Origin: Archilochus colubris
Taxonomy: Eukaryota; Chordata; Aves; Apodiformes; Trochilidae
Reading direction: 5' to 3'
DNA length: 64,000 nt
NCBI GenBank assembly: GCA_023079485.1
Contig: CM041083.1
Location: forward strand, 179,446,480 to 179,510,479
This document shows, one piece after another, positions 36,795 through 48,735 of the stretch. Numbering within the stretch: position 1 is the first letter of the stretch; each line of letters begins with the position of its first letter. The notes under the pieces are model-generated. The model searched no databases and was not told where the DNA came from. It was given only the letters and a program-made list of their open reading frames with translations. The translations under genes and the position numbers were made by a program.

Positions 36795-39700
36795 GTAAGA
36801 TCCAGTCCCTGCTAGAGCCAAACATATTTCCTGGTCCTGGGATTATAACTATTAGACCTTTGTGGCTTTTCCATATATGACAGTTTGAGAATTGCAATGT
36901 GTGCACCTGTAAACTCCTACCATGTTTTTGCATGATCCTGGAAGGGTTTTTCACAGCAGGTGATCTGGATTTCCAAGGACAACAGATTTGGTGAATGGTT
37001 CATCCCTCCATCAAGTGTCCCACCATGACACAAGCTGCTCACAGACCTAGCAACCTGTAATTTCCCCCTTTTAAATCACCCAGACTCTGAAATCATTCCA
37101 CACATGAAATTTTCCTGTATTCTCATACACTGTTAATCCAGTTTAATGTGTGACACTGGTGATGTCTGCAGCCTCATCCTACTGCCAACCAGATCTCACA
37201 GTGTGGTGCCCAGAGCAGTGTCAGCATCTGCAGGAAGTCTGGTGTCAGAGGGGGGATGTTTGGGGTATCTGGGAATCCTCTCACAGATCTCAGGGGCTAT
37301 GGCAACTTGTAGGTAGAAAAGTGTCCAGAGTCTTGTTCCCTCTTCTGAGAAAGACAACCTTGGATGTCACTTGGCCATGGCACTGAGAAGACTCATTGTG
37401 TTAGCTGCACACACAACTATATGTGCAGGTTGTTTGGTTTTTTTTTTCATTATTAGGTGTATGCAAGTGTTTGCAGGTTCAGAAACAAATTATTAAATAT
37501 TTGATTTCAGGAATTACTGGAAAAAAAACACAGTGAGTTTTTGAGGATAATTACTGTGTGATTTAGCAGCATAATGTCTGCAGGTGCCATAACAAAATAT
37601 TTGTTTTCTGATAAAAGATGGTTTTGGTTTTGTTAACAAAGTGGTAGCTCACAGAGCACTTAGGTTGATGATAACTTCCAGTGTAGGTCATTAAAGACAT
37701 GCAATTAATTCCAAACTATGAGAAAAGACAAAAAGATTAAAACATTTTGCTACTTTAATCTCAAAATCATTATTGTGAAGCTAAAAAGGAAAAAAACTGA
37801 AAAAGAATGTATCCCATTTAATGTTTGTTGTTCCTTTTAGCTGGTTTTGTTGTCAGTCTGTCATCATTCTGATAAGTGATTTTAGTAAAACTCATTCTGT
37901 TATTACACTGAGTGATATCAAAAGAGAATATATGCACACTCATTAGATTTGTCTAAAAAAAAGAACTAAAGCTTCTTTGAAAATTGTTCTCTCAATTTTG
38001 TTGATGAAAAATTATATTTTTTAATACTCTGACTATCTCTGGTAATATTGTTCGTATTTAGATATATGGATATAGACCTTTAAATATAGAAAACTGGTAA
38101 CAAGCATGAGAATTAGTTATTGAAGTATAAACAGACAAGTGGCACATAGACAGGTTGTTTGTTAATATGCAGAAACAAGAGCATCTCCACGTTCTGCTAA
38201 TGGATGTGACAACAAAATTTGCCACCTCGAAGGTGATTGCTGTCACCCCTCACAAATCAAAGTTTTGCTCTTGTCCCTATCCTTTCATTGTATCTGTTGG
38301 GACAGAAAGCTAAATAATGACACAGTGCTCTCCATAAATTAATGTGCCAATGGAGTTGTGTGAGGGGACTTCATGTGGAATTTTGAGCAGTCATTAGGGG
38401 TTACTTACTCAGCCTGTTGCTCTTTTAATGGGCAAGATGCTGAATTTGGCTTTCTCAGTCTTCAAAATGTAACATGGAAGATCCTGAAACCATTCACTGT
38501 ACCCAAATACCCTTTCAAAAGTTGTAATGGTGGTTTCGGGTATTTTAGTGCTGTGACATCAAAGAGCTGGTTTCCCTACTTAGATCTCCCATTCTTAGAT
38601 CTTGACCAGGGGTAGAAGGAAATCCTTCTCCTTGATACCAATGCTTGCATGAGAATCTGCAGAGTATTCTGACCTTCCTTTGAAGACTCTTGTTTTGGCT
38701 GATATTCATAAGGAGGAGTGGCTGTTTTATTATGTCTTGGAAATTCTTAATATCTTGGCTGGTGGCAAACTTCTATGTAGGGTGATGAAGCTGAAATGTA
38801 TTTGTCCTTTGAGTTCCTGGAGCTGAGCACTTCAATTGTGTGACATGGAAAGTCCTGATAAATCACTGATGCCCAGGGACACTGACTGAAAGCAGTTTGT
38901 TTAAACAACACTGCTGGTTTGTCCTTACAAAAATCAATTTATCAATCAAATCAAATAAAAAAAAAATCAACCAGTCTTTCTTCTGGTTTGTGCAAATAGC
39001 CCATCCTTTGGGCTTGCTCGGTGTAGTGATAATTCTTCTGCATCAGGCTGAGACCAAAATGCTGGGTAACTGCCTACGTTTCATGTCAATGAAACAAATG
39101 TGTCCAGTGCTTGCTGAAAAACACACTGAGGGATTTAAAAAATGAGAGCCCTAAATGCTGATTAATGTGAACAGGACACTGCAAAGTATTTCCTTCTGAT
39201 GAGTCCAAAACCGATACTTCAAGTCTCATGTGACAGCTTGGGGTTAGTTTATCTTCTGTTGTTGGGTCTGCTGGCGCCAAGTGAATCCAGCCTGGAACAC
39301 AGAACTGTGTAAGAGCAGTGTCTAAGCAAGAGAAGGTGATCCCTTGTAGGAAGGGGAGCTGCTGCCTTTGGTAAAAAGCACAATCCAGAAAGGACTCCAA
39401 AGAGCAGATAGAGACAAAGCCTGTCCTGAACAGGGAGAATCCCTTTCCGTGGGAGCAAACTCCTTCAAGCTTGTCCTGGGAATTAGAAAACATATGCTCC
39501 AGTGAAGCATCTGTGATGGTGTAAGAGTCTCTCCTCTATTGGCAGAAATGGTTGGGAAGGTGGTGGGAAGGCAAAGCTTGGCCTCTTATCTGGCAATGTC
39601 ATGCTCCACCCTTTCAAGAAAAGGTATATATGAGGAAATAAGTGCAAGAAAGTCTAGCAGAGAGGACCCAGTAAGAACAAGCCCTTTCTTAAGTTACTGT

Positions 39701-41722
39701 AAACCTCAATGTTTCTAAGCTTGAAGTGCAATTTGTGTGTCTGTGTGTGTTTCTGGGAGGTTTGAGAGTTGTATATTTTATACCCTGTGCCTGAGGGTGT
39801 AGGATATGAAGTCCATGGGCTCTGCTGTAGTTTTCCTTTCCTTCCCCTCTGTCAAATGGACTTTTTTGGGGTGTTGTCACACTGACTTATTTCTAAAAGC
39901 ATATCTTTATTTAAGGCCCAGAAGTAGCTTTCAGCCTTATATAAAAGCAATGTGGAAAGGTGATTTCTGAAAGCTGTCCTGCTCGCTGGTACAGAAACAG
40001 TCTCTGTATGCCACCTTTATGCCAAATTTAAGTCTGGTAGCCCCCTTCCCTCCAGCCTGCCCCTTCCCCTACATTTTAGGCTGTTTTGCTGGCACACAGC
40101 AGGCCCATGGGTGTGTTTGCAATTACAGAGGGTGAAACAGGAACAGCTCTGCCTTATCTCCCTGGTTTCCCAATGTCACTAAGCGCATTTTATTTTGAGA
40201 TTCCTGATGGTGCTTGGCAAAGATAAACAAAATCTTCCATCAGGAAACCTGGGAGCTATTTCCACAGGAAGCTTCAAATCACTAAAGTAAATAAAACCCT
40301 TTTACATTATTCCCAGCCACATTATTTAGCTAGCTTGAGCCTCTAACAATTCATGAGAGGTGTCGTATATTAGGGGGCTTGTAACCTTTAAACAAATGAT
40401 TCTTTTGGAATCCTGTGAATTTTGGTTTTGTCCCTAGATTTATTCAGAAAATAGTCTTTCTTCACAGTAGAGCTCCATACCTGAGAACATGGAAATAATT
40501 GCAACTCTATTATTCTGTTGGCATGTGTTACTTTACATTAAAAATAGTTCATTCACCTCAGTCCCAGGGGAAATCTAGTATCATCTGCAGAATTTTGCTT
40601 GGCTCTTCCTAACATTTTCTGAGTACTGGCATCTGCAAAAGCCAAAACTTTGCAATATTTCAGACCCATATCATGGCCTTCCCAGCACATATCAGAACAA
40701 TTTGAGATGTACTGTAAGTAAGATTCAGCAATTTCTTTCATCCAAATACTTGTCCATGATCAAGACTTTGGACCCTTGATTGAATTTAAGCATGCCTGAA
40801 TTCAGTCCTTTTTGACAAAATGAAACATAGGAGTCACTTCATCCAACTTTCAAGCCTTGAAGTTAGATATCTAAGCCTAAGCTGGTCATGAAGAGTCTCT
40901 TCCTAATAAAACCTGATGGATCAGGGTCTGTGGAATTTGACTCATCTTCAGGTGATGAGTTACATTGCCCTTAGAGGTTTCTCTGTCATTTCTTGGGCTG
41001 TAAACTTTTGCACATACATGAAATAACTAAATTCTAGTAGATGCCTACATTTTTATGATGTAGGCTAGATATACTGTAACCTCTGTAGGCAAAGGTTTCA
41101 TCTTAGTAGCACTTCAGTTGACATGTTCTTAGCTAAGACAAGGATCTGGCACCAGGTGCCATTACATATTTAAAAAGGATGCTGATGATAGTCCCTGGTA
41201 GATGAATTCACTAAATTTAAAGTTTTTCTATAGTTCTGTTTGCTGGAGAGAGGTAAAAAGGGGATTCAATGACAAAGAAGAGGAACAGGTCAACACACAG
41301 GCTTTGATAACCATTCTGATGTGTTAGTGCTGCTGCCCCCATTAGGTTGGTCTTTGAACTACACACCTGGCGCAGGTGGTGACAGGCACTCACCTGGCTC
41401 TGCTCTCACTGCAAGGGTGCAGTGAGGTCAAATGACAGAAATCAGGCCTCCCCTGGAAGGAGAAGTAATTTCACTCCAGGAATTGTTGGAGTTCATTTAC
41501 CCTGTCTTTAATACTCAGGGCTAAGTGTGAAAATTAGGATTTTAAGAGGAGCAACTACTGTCAGACTTCCAACAGGCAGAACTTTGAAAGGCAGCAGTGA
41601 GCAGGTTGTGTTTGTGATTCCCCTTGGGAAGCAAGGCAGCTCAGTATGTAAAATGGGGATTTAGGGAGAAGCTTTCTGATGGGTTGGTCAATCAGTGAAG
41701 GAGGTTATTGAAAGGAAGTGTG

Positions 41723-41773
41723 GGATATTATTCACTGGAGTGAATAATATCCTCTCCAGTCCACTGGAGAGGA
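41723..41773. repeat. Two abutting perfect palindromes
   Basis: ggatattattcact (41723-41736) pairs perfectly with agtgaataatatcc (41739-41752), a 14-bp stem with a 2-base loop. Immediately overlapping it, tcctctccagt (41750-41760) pairs perfectly with actggagagga (41763-41773), an 11-bp stem with a 2-base loop. The stems share tcc at 41750-41752 and so cannot both form completely on one strand. Perfect arms imply recent origin or correction. Confidence 0.9.
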
Positions 41774-41929
41774 CTCTTTATGCGTCCCTGCTGCTGTGAC
41801 ACTAAAGTTAAAGTGATGCTGGTAAGCATGGAACTGAATGAAAGTCAGCACTGAGCTGTTCATGCTCTAAGAGACAGGAAAAGAAAGTATAATTCTCCCT
41901 TATGAAAGATGAAACCATGTTTATGGCTT

Positions 41930-42192
41930 AGGACTAGATGAAATGGCCTGAAGTTCAACCAGGGGGGGTTTAGGCTAGATACTAGGAAGAATTTCTTTAC
42001 TGGAAGAGTAGTCACACACTAGAATGGACTGCTCAGGAAGGTGGTGAAGTCACCATACCTGGAAGTATTCAAAACTCACATAGATGTGGCACTTCAGGAC
42101 ATGCTCTAGTGGGCATGGTGGTTTTTCTGTGTTGACTGTTGGACACAGTGATCTTAGAGGTTTTTTCCAACCGTGACAATTCTGTGATTTTA
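41930..42192 (+). mobile_element. CR1 LINE, 3'-end fragment
   Basis: Follows the CR1 3' region: ggtttaggctagatactagg, aagaatttctttactg, gaatggactgctcaggaagg, tggtgaagtcaccatacctg, gaagtattcaaaactca, then gttggacacagtgatcttag, ggttttttccaacc and a decayed tail caattctgtgatttta. Frame is lost. Confidence 0.88.
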
Positions 42193-43386
42193 AGTCAAGT
42201 TCACAGCCAAGTGCTGTAGCAATTAGCAGTGAAAGAACAATTGAACATGGCCAAAGTTGATGTCACTTGACCGAGGAGAAGGAAATGACTTTATCAGAAT
42301 ATTGGCTACAAATAAACCAAGAGAGGTTGCACTCTAGGAGTAAAACTTGGAAGTGCTTTCTCTCAGGAACTAGATTTTACTTTCACTGAGGTCAGTGGGG
42401 TGACTCTCCCTTGCTGGAGGCTTGAGCCCCAGGTGGAGGCAGCTGGGAGGCCACTGGTGTGGCTGTAGGTCTGCATCCCTCCCCAGCTGGAGGAAACTGC
42501 TGTACCAGTACAAGGAACTGCAAGCATGACTCTTTCAAGTATGACTTTTCACATCAGTGGCTAATTTATTCCTGCCTGAACTATCTGCTGTGAAAAATCC
42601 TGGTGAAAACTTAAGTCATGTTTACATTTAGTAAGCAGTTGAGGCTATGATCTTTGATTTCTCTCAGGTGGAAGTATTATTCATCTGTGTTTAATGCCAA
42701 GCACCCTGAAGAGAGTGATTTGCATCCTAGTGCTTCCTGAAGCCAGTTGGCTTCTGAAGCCAGCAGGTGCTGGTTCTACTTTGCTCTTGGGTGGCTGACA
42801 CACTTTAAATACATGGAGGGTAAATACCTCTGTTCTAAGGGAAATCCCACACATGTAATCACAAATTCAGTAATTTCTCAGGATTTGAAACATTTCTAAG
42901 AAATATACATAATTTGTCTGAATACTCATGAACAGCAAGAAAACAGTATAACCAGGCATGATGAGCTGCAGTATTCTTCTACTGTCCTCTCGAGATTCAT
43001 TCTCTCTCATGTCCTCACAAGCTGGAGCTGAGATCAGATTTTTTTCCCCTTTTCATAGTCCCACTGTGCTGTCTCTAGATAATTCTGCTTTTGGTACCTT
43101 GACCTAGCCTGTCTTAACTTGGCATAACTTTTACTCAACCTCATTACTTGCAAGAGCAAATTCAGTTTACACCAACTGATGTCTGAGCCCAAGTGCCTCA
43201 TAGCTCCAAGACCATTTATAAGAATAGCTGGATCCTAGTGTATGAAAGGAAAGATTAGAGACTTCAGCAGGAAAACAATGACATTGCTTAGTTCAAAGGC
43301 TTCCTGATAAAGGGGAAAATATATGTTGTGTTCATTTTGTCTCATTCGTTTCACGTAAACTAAAAAGTGTTCTTGATTTTTGACAG

Positions 43387-43677
43387 ATGTACCAAGTGGA
43401 TTCCATATTAATTTGGAAAAAATACCCATTGAAGGAGAGAATTTGATATTATCCTGTTCAGCCAACAAATTCCTCTACAAAGACATTGCGTGGATTCTAC
43501 CGAGGACAGTCAACAACCAAACAAAAATAAGAAGGTCACTCAAGAAGGAGTACTCCATCACTCTCACCCTGACCATCAAGAACGTTTCTCTGGCAGACTC
43601 GGGCACCTATGCTTGCCGAGCAAGGAACATACACACGGGGAAAGAAGTGGTTCAAAAGAAAGACGTTACAATCAGAG
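43387..43677 (+). CDS. FLT1: FLT1 exon 13: Ig domain 6
   Basis: 291 nt, phase 1 in and out; acceptor ttttgacag, donor gtgagc. A whole Ig domain in one exon: VPSGFHINLEKIPIEGENL, LILSCSANKFLYKDIAWILP, sequon NNQT, SITLTLTIKNVSLADSGTYA followed by Cys and RARN, ending QKKDVTIR. The loop between the NNQT sequon and SITL is about six residues shorter than I recall for human (KIRRSLKKEY in place of MHYSISKQKMAITKEH). This exon is the decision point between two products: splicing to exon 14 gives the membrane receptor, and retention of intron 13 gives soluble FLT1. The donor is weaker than consensus (GTGAGC). Confidence 0.96.
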
Positions 43678-43772
43678 GTGAGCACTGCAACAAAAAGGCT
43701 GTTTACTCTCGGATCCTCAAATATAAAAGCTCAAGGAATGATTGTACAGCACAAAGCAATGTAAAACATTAA
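43678..43772 (+). CDS. FLT1: Soluble FLT1 (sFLT1) C-terminal tail, intron 13 read-through
   Basis: Reading on from exon 13 through its unused donor gives an in-frame 31-residue tail starting GEHCNKKAVYSR and ending NDCTAQSNVKH, then taa (43770-43772). The Gly codon is made of the last exon base and the donor GT. From memory the human sFLT1 tail is also 31 residues and differs at only about five positions, mostly conservative (Phe to Tyr twice, Thr to Ser, Thr to Ala, Ser to Leu); both cysteines are kept. The product would hold Ig1-6, lack Ig7, membrane helix and kinase, and be secreted as a VEGF/PlGF trap. Conservation of the protein frame across an intron boundary is hard to explain otherwise. 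Confidence 0.95.
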
Positions 43773-44105
43773 AGGACTCATTAAAGAGTAACAGGTGTCT
43801 CATATCATCTTGATTTTTTATTGCTGTTGCTACCTTTCAGGCCCTGAGGTGGTGCACATTCCCCCATGGGTTGGACCTAGAAGGAATAGCAAACAAAATC
43901 GTAACGCATGGGCTTCCAGTTGAGTTCAGACGGGTGTTTTCTGCTTTGACAAGGCACGTGGAAGCTGGGGTTTGGAAGATCCCCTGAGCTACATTTTGCA
44001 TGTTGTTATTTTTTGTCTTGCTGTCTCCTACTGAGCAATAAGGAAAACTTTGGATCAATCTTTTCTTCCACTTTGGTATCAGCCTCATCAAAAGTGTCAA
44101 AGCTG

Positions 44106-44139
44106 AATAAACTGATTAACTTTAAAAACTGGTGTTTTC
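44106..44139 (+). terminator. Candidate proximal poly(A) site of sFLT1
   Basis: AATAAA at 44106-44111 is followed at a fitting distance by ggtgttttc (44131-44139), a GU-rich downstream element. Use would give a soluble-FLT1 3' UTR of roughly 350 nt. No transcript data available here. Confidence 0.5.
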
Positions 44140-44282
44140 AGTCAACAATGGACATTTAATAAGTTAACTTTAATGTGTGGAATGACCACAATTCAGTTTG
44201 AGATTGACTGGACTATATATTTTTTATTTTAATCTAATCTTGATGGACTTATAAATATTACCTGCTGAGCAAGTTCTAATGC

Positions 44283-44291
44283 TTATTTATT
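44283..44291 (+). promoter_or_regulatory. AU-rich element nonamer
   Basis: ttatttatt matches the UUAUUUA(U/A)(U/A) nonamer that mediates mRNA decay. It lies in the extended sFLT1 3' UTR between the first and second poly(A) signals, so only longer transcripts would carry it. The surrounding sequence is A/T-rich, which lowers the weight of the match. Confidence 0.4.
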
Positions 44292-44451
44292 TGACATCAT
44301 TTTCTACACTAAAGTGCATTAATCTTAAGAAGTATCTTCTAAAGGAAGTATGCAGGGAAGAAATGAAAATGTTGATATAATGCACAGACCTATCATATCA
44401 TTTATAATAATGACAATTTTTAAACTGACAGAAGTGAACTGTGTTTCTCCA

Positions 44452-44487
44452 AATAAATCCAGGTAGACTTCCAGTTGCTGTGTTGGT
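44452..44487 (+). terminator. Candidate second poly(A) site of sFLT1
   Basis: AATAAA at 44452-44457 followed by tgctgtgttggt at 44476-44487, a strong GU-rich downstream element. Together with the 44106 site this suggests tandem polyadenylation of the soluble isoform. A further AATAAA at 46068-46073 lacks a convincing nearby GU-rich element. Confidence 0.5.
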
Positions 44488-47400
44488 CAATTTTTAAAGG
44501 CAGTTCTGCACTAATGTAAAAAGCTACTGATAAAAGTGTGACTATTGCTCCTGGCCCAAAGATACAGGAATTTGTAATGTTGTAATTATATTACTAAATG
44601 AGAAATGTTACACTAACAAGACTGACAAGGTTGCAGCTAGCACAGTGAATTCTTTAAGATGTTTTTAAAAACACAAATTCAAAATGGAAACCATTAAAAA
44701 TATTCATTGCTTTTGGTATGCAAATGACAACTGGATTTATTATGGGGATTAAGAACCAGCCGAACTGCTGAAGGAGAATTAAGGGCAACCTAAAGCTTCC
44801 TTGTGAGTGTTCCCCCTTTGTTTTCCTTCGTCATGATTCTGCTACGAAATGTTTCTGTGTATTATAAATTCTGTATAAGGAAGAAGTTACTATTTTTAAT
44901 AGATCTGATAACTTTATTTTTTTACAATACATAGCTTTTATTATTTTGGTTACATTTATGATTGATCATTTATATAGCATTTACATAAGCCATAACAAAA
45001 CAGACCAAAGTGACCAAAATAGCTACAGCAAAGGAACAAAGTGGCTGTGCTTTTAAAATAGAGGGTGACAACATGACAGTTTCTTGCGCTTGGGAACTCA
45101 CCAGACTATTTCCTCCTTTAGGTATCGAGACTCTGTCCCACGGCTAAACTTGTCTTTCACGTGGGAATTGCTTTTGTCAAGTGTGAAAGGGTAAACAATA
45201 GCATTTCCCCATAATGCCAGTTTCATGGAGCCTAAAATGCTTAGAAAACAATTGATAACCTGGAAGTTGTCAGAGTAAAGAAAAGAATAATCATTTATAT
45301 CTCGAAATGTCACCTATAGCCTGCTTGTATACAGTAGCTCTTTTGTTCATTATTAGTGTGATGGCTTCCAGAAACAATGTGTTCTTGCAAAGAGACCTGG
45401 GTCTCTTTTTTTCTAAAATATGCCTAAAAAACAAGTGAAATCACTGGTGACTGCTTAAAACAGGGCAAGTGCATTCCTCAGCATTTGCGAGTCTTCAAAA
45501 GAATTACAATAGAAAATCCCCTTTTTTATGAGGCTATTTGGTAAGAAGACATTTGATGGCAAGGTGGGAGGTGATGACAGGATGTTACAGATTTTCCATG
45601 GCCTTGGGAGCTGGAGCTTGATGACTTGTAGCAGTCAGTTGCCAGGCAATATAAGATCAGGTCCAAAAAAAGAGATGTGGCTATTAAGACTGTTCCTCTG
45701 TGAAACTTGTGAATTGTGATGGTTTGTATCACTGCTGGGTGGATGTCCTGCCAGCCTGGTTTCAAGCAGCACTGGGAAGGCCATGCTGTGCAAGGATGTT
45801 TTAACATCCTGGTGTTGCTGCCCAAGTTGAGGGCCACAGAGAAACTTCACTGGAAATGCATGAGGAAAGGAGTTGTTGGTGGCCAGATAAAAGCTACTGA
45901 TGTCACTTTTGATGTCCTCAGATGACTGGAGAATCTCACTGGTTTTGGAGAGCTTCTCTGCTTTCTGTTGTGTAATATATTATTTAGGGAGAAAGGTGTG
46001 AATTCTATTTCCTGGGGTTTTTTAAAGTGTTAAAATTAAAGCTTGTATTTATATTTTTGTACTGATTAATAAAAATAAGTGAACAGACAACATACGCATA
46101 ACAAAGGACAAAAATGGATGGAATGCAAAAGTATACCCCAAAATGAAGAAATTGTAATGTTTTTTCCCCTCATTTGCCATTGTTTGCTTTTGGAAACGCA
46201 AATATTCCCTCCTTACCACCCCGGATCAGGAGAGTGCTCTGATACCAGCATCCCCTTCTCCCCTCTGTGACTCCTCCTGTCACTCCCCTGGACCAAACTC
46301 TGCCTACGATGAAGTTCCTCAGGGGCACTGAGAGCAGAGTTGGGCCCAGCAGGGCAGGGTTTGTGGGCAGGCACCAGGACTGGGCACGAGCCCTGGGGCT
46401 GCCCTGGGCACTGAGCCCTGCACGGTGCCTGCTGCTGGCCAGGGCAGCCCCTTGGCTTTGGGGCAAGTGGAGATGGGTGTTGGAAGCTTCCCCCCCCTCC
46501 ATGGCTTCACTGCAAAAATGAATGGGAGAAAATGGGTGGTTTGCAAAAGAAAATAATCCTCAAGTTGACTAAGTCCTTGAAAAAAAACAGCTGATTGCAG
46601 CAGAGAAATTATTGGAAGTATGTGAATGGTGACTGGATATAAGTTTTGAGCAAAAAAGTTTTTCTTAATATGAAAACCCATCTTTAGTGTATGGCTATAA
46701 ACAAATTAAAATTAATCACAAATAACTCACAGAAGTGTGTTTTGCCTTTGTTGTGTCATCTTGTCCGCCTTCATTTTGGATGTCTGGGCTGGGGTGTCCA
46801 TCAGGGACTGCTGATAAGTGTTAAATGAGGAGTTCTTCTCAGTGTGTGTACATGGACATGTGTCAGATGGTGCCTCCTCACAGACAGTATTGTGAAAAAT
46901 GAGAACTGTGTGGAAATTGAGGTGAGGTATCACTGAGAAAAGAGCAGTCTTCTTGGCTGCAAGGCAAGTACTGTTGACCATATCACTGTGTAGGTATTTG
47001 ATGAAGAATTTACAGCCTCTCTCATGAGCTCTCATTACTGTTTGGGAAGAGAGAACAAATGGTCTACTACACTGTAAATGAAATAATAACATTGCCTGTG
47101 GAAAATACAGACTTGTAGCTCAGAGAAGCCCAAACTGATATCTGCAGGGTCGTGACTATGCTGGAATTAATTTCAAGGGGGAAGAGCATAGCAAAGATAG
47201 CCTACTTTAAAGGTGTTTTTATTACTATGGGGTTCATATGCATGCTGCATAATATTTCTGGAGAGTTTTTTTCTGCAGCTGGTAACAGAATGATTGTGAA
47301 GATGCACATGTCCGATAGTAGTTTTTCTGAAAGGATAGAGAATAATCTTCCAAACACAGAATCTCATCAAATCAGCTGATACTAATCTTAAACTTGGTGT

Positions 47401-48735
47401 ACTGATATCTATTGCAGTTTAAAAAATTTTTTTTTCTAAGAGTTAGTATCCACTTTGTTTTGTTTTATTACATATTTTGTGATGTGTATCTTCCCATGTT
47501 AGTAACTGCTGATCCTGGCAGTGTCCTTGAAGGGAAAGACTGCAAATAACTGGTTCTTTCAAGACTGGGCAATTTGAGAGAATCTTCAGAGCATTTGCAT
47601 CTGTGAGATTTCCTCAGGAGTTCTCTGGATTCTCTGTGACAAAAGTTATGATGCGAGAGTTGCAAATGTGACAGAAAGATGTTTCCATAAACTGTGCATA
47701 AACATTACAAATATCTTGGTCTTTGTCAGAACCACCTTCATCTCTGTATGAAATGGGGAAAGGAGTGCCAAAGGGCTGAAATAAGGATGAGAAAGTTTTG
47801 TTGCTTTGCTTCTTTCAGGGATTACTTTAACATGATGTTTTCAGAGTGCTTTTGAAATGCCCTTCTCGGAGGCCCTCAAGCAGGAGCAGAACAGATCAGA
47901 CGCGCTTCCAATACTCCCTGTCACTGACTGTCATGGAAATGTGTTTCAGGATATTGCGTTCAGATGAGTGTCTGTAGATAAAAGTAAAACAGGAGCAGTG
48001 TTTCTGTGCTGTGTGGGCTGCTAGCACTCAGCTTCAGCCCTTGCTGCCAGAGTTTCCAATGTGTGTGGCTGCCGGAGGACATGGGTCCATTTCTCACCAG
48101 TGCAGTTTTGGCAGTCGGGCTGCAGTGTGGTACGGCCAAGCCTTGTTGTGCTCAGCCAAATATGTGAAATGCAAAAGTGGAAGAATTTATGAAGGCTTTG
48201 GGACATGTAACACAATGTTTTTGTGCTTGTGGTTTCTGGTTTTAGATGATGTGTTTGCTGAATGGAATTTGTAAGTGTACTCTTCAAAGTAAGTAGGTGA
48301 TAGCGGCCACATTCACAGGTACCACGTGTACAAAGCTGCATGGTGCTGCCAGTCATGCAGAAATACTCTGCTACCAGAGTTACAGGAGTATCCTGCTAAC
48401 TGCTAAAACTGTGGTGTCACAGCTCCTTTCTCCTCGTGATGCAAGACTCTGAGCTTTCATAGAAACATATGTGGTCAGTTATGAAACACAGGAAATCTTT
48501 TAAACAATGTCACCACTAGGTCTTCATGGTCATCATAACCTGCTATCGCTGGGTAGCAGGGCACTCTGTACATCCCAGATGCTCTTTAACAAACTCAAAT
48601 GGTAAATAAATTCCATGAATGATAAACTTGCTAGGACAGCCATAGCTTTTTACATGAGTAAAATTCTGGTAAGGAAGATAATTAAACCCCCACGGTTACA
48701 GGAATGTAAAACAGAGGTGTTGTTTTGTCTTGTAG

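Larger units (their letters stand above)
36795..43386 (+). other. Intron 12, 6.6 kb
   Basis: Contains a double palindrome (41723-41773) and a sense CR1 fragment (41930-42192). Poly-T and poly-A runs occur near 37440 and 38958. The rest (36795-41720, 42200-43380) shows no recognisable gene or repeat. Acceptor is tttttgacag. Confidence 0.85.
43678..48735 (+). other. Intron 13 / sFLT1 3' UTR, 5.1 kb
   Basis: Intron for the membrane receptor, terminal exon for the soluble form. After the stop at 43772 the first 70 bases (aaggactcattaaa, tctcatatcatcttgatt) resemble mammalian sFLT1 mRNA as I remember it. Candidate poly(A) signals lie at 44106, 44452 and 46068, and an AU-rich nonamer at 44283. A GC-rich block with no recognised content lies at 46200-46510. 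From 46510 to 48735 I see nothing specific; the acceptor is gttttgtcttgtag. Confidence 0.85.

Noticed and set aside
36795..36880. Read-through of the exon 12 donor (adds about 28 residues)
   Set aside because: No similarity to any known soluble form and no poly(A) signal close behind; treated as a chance extension.
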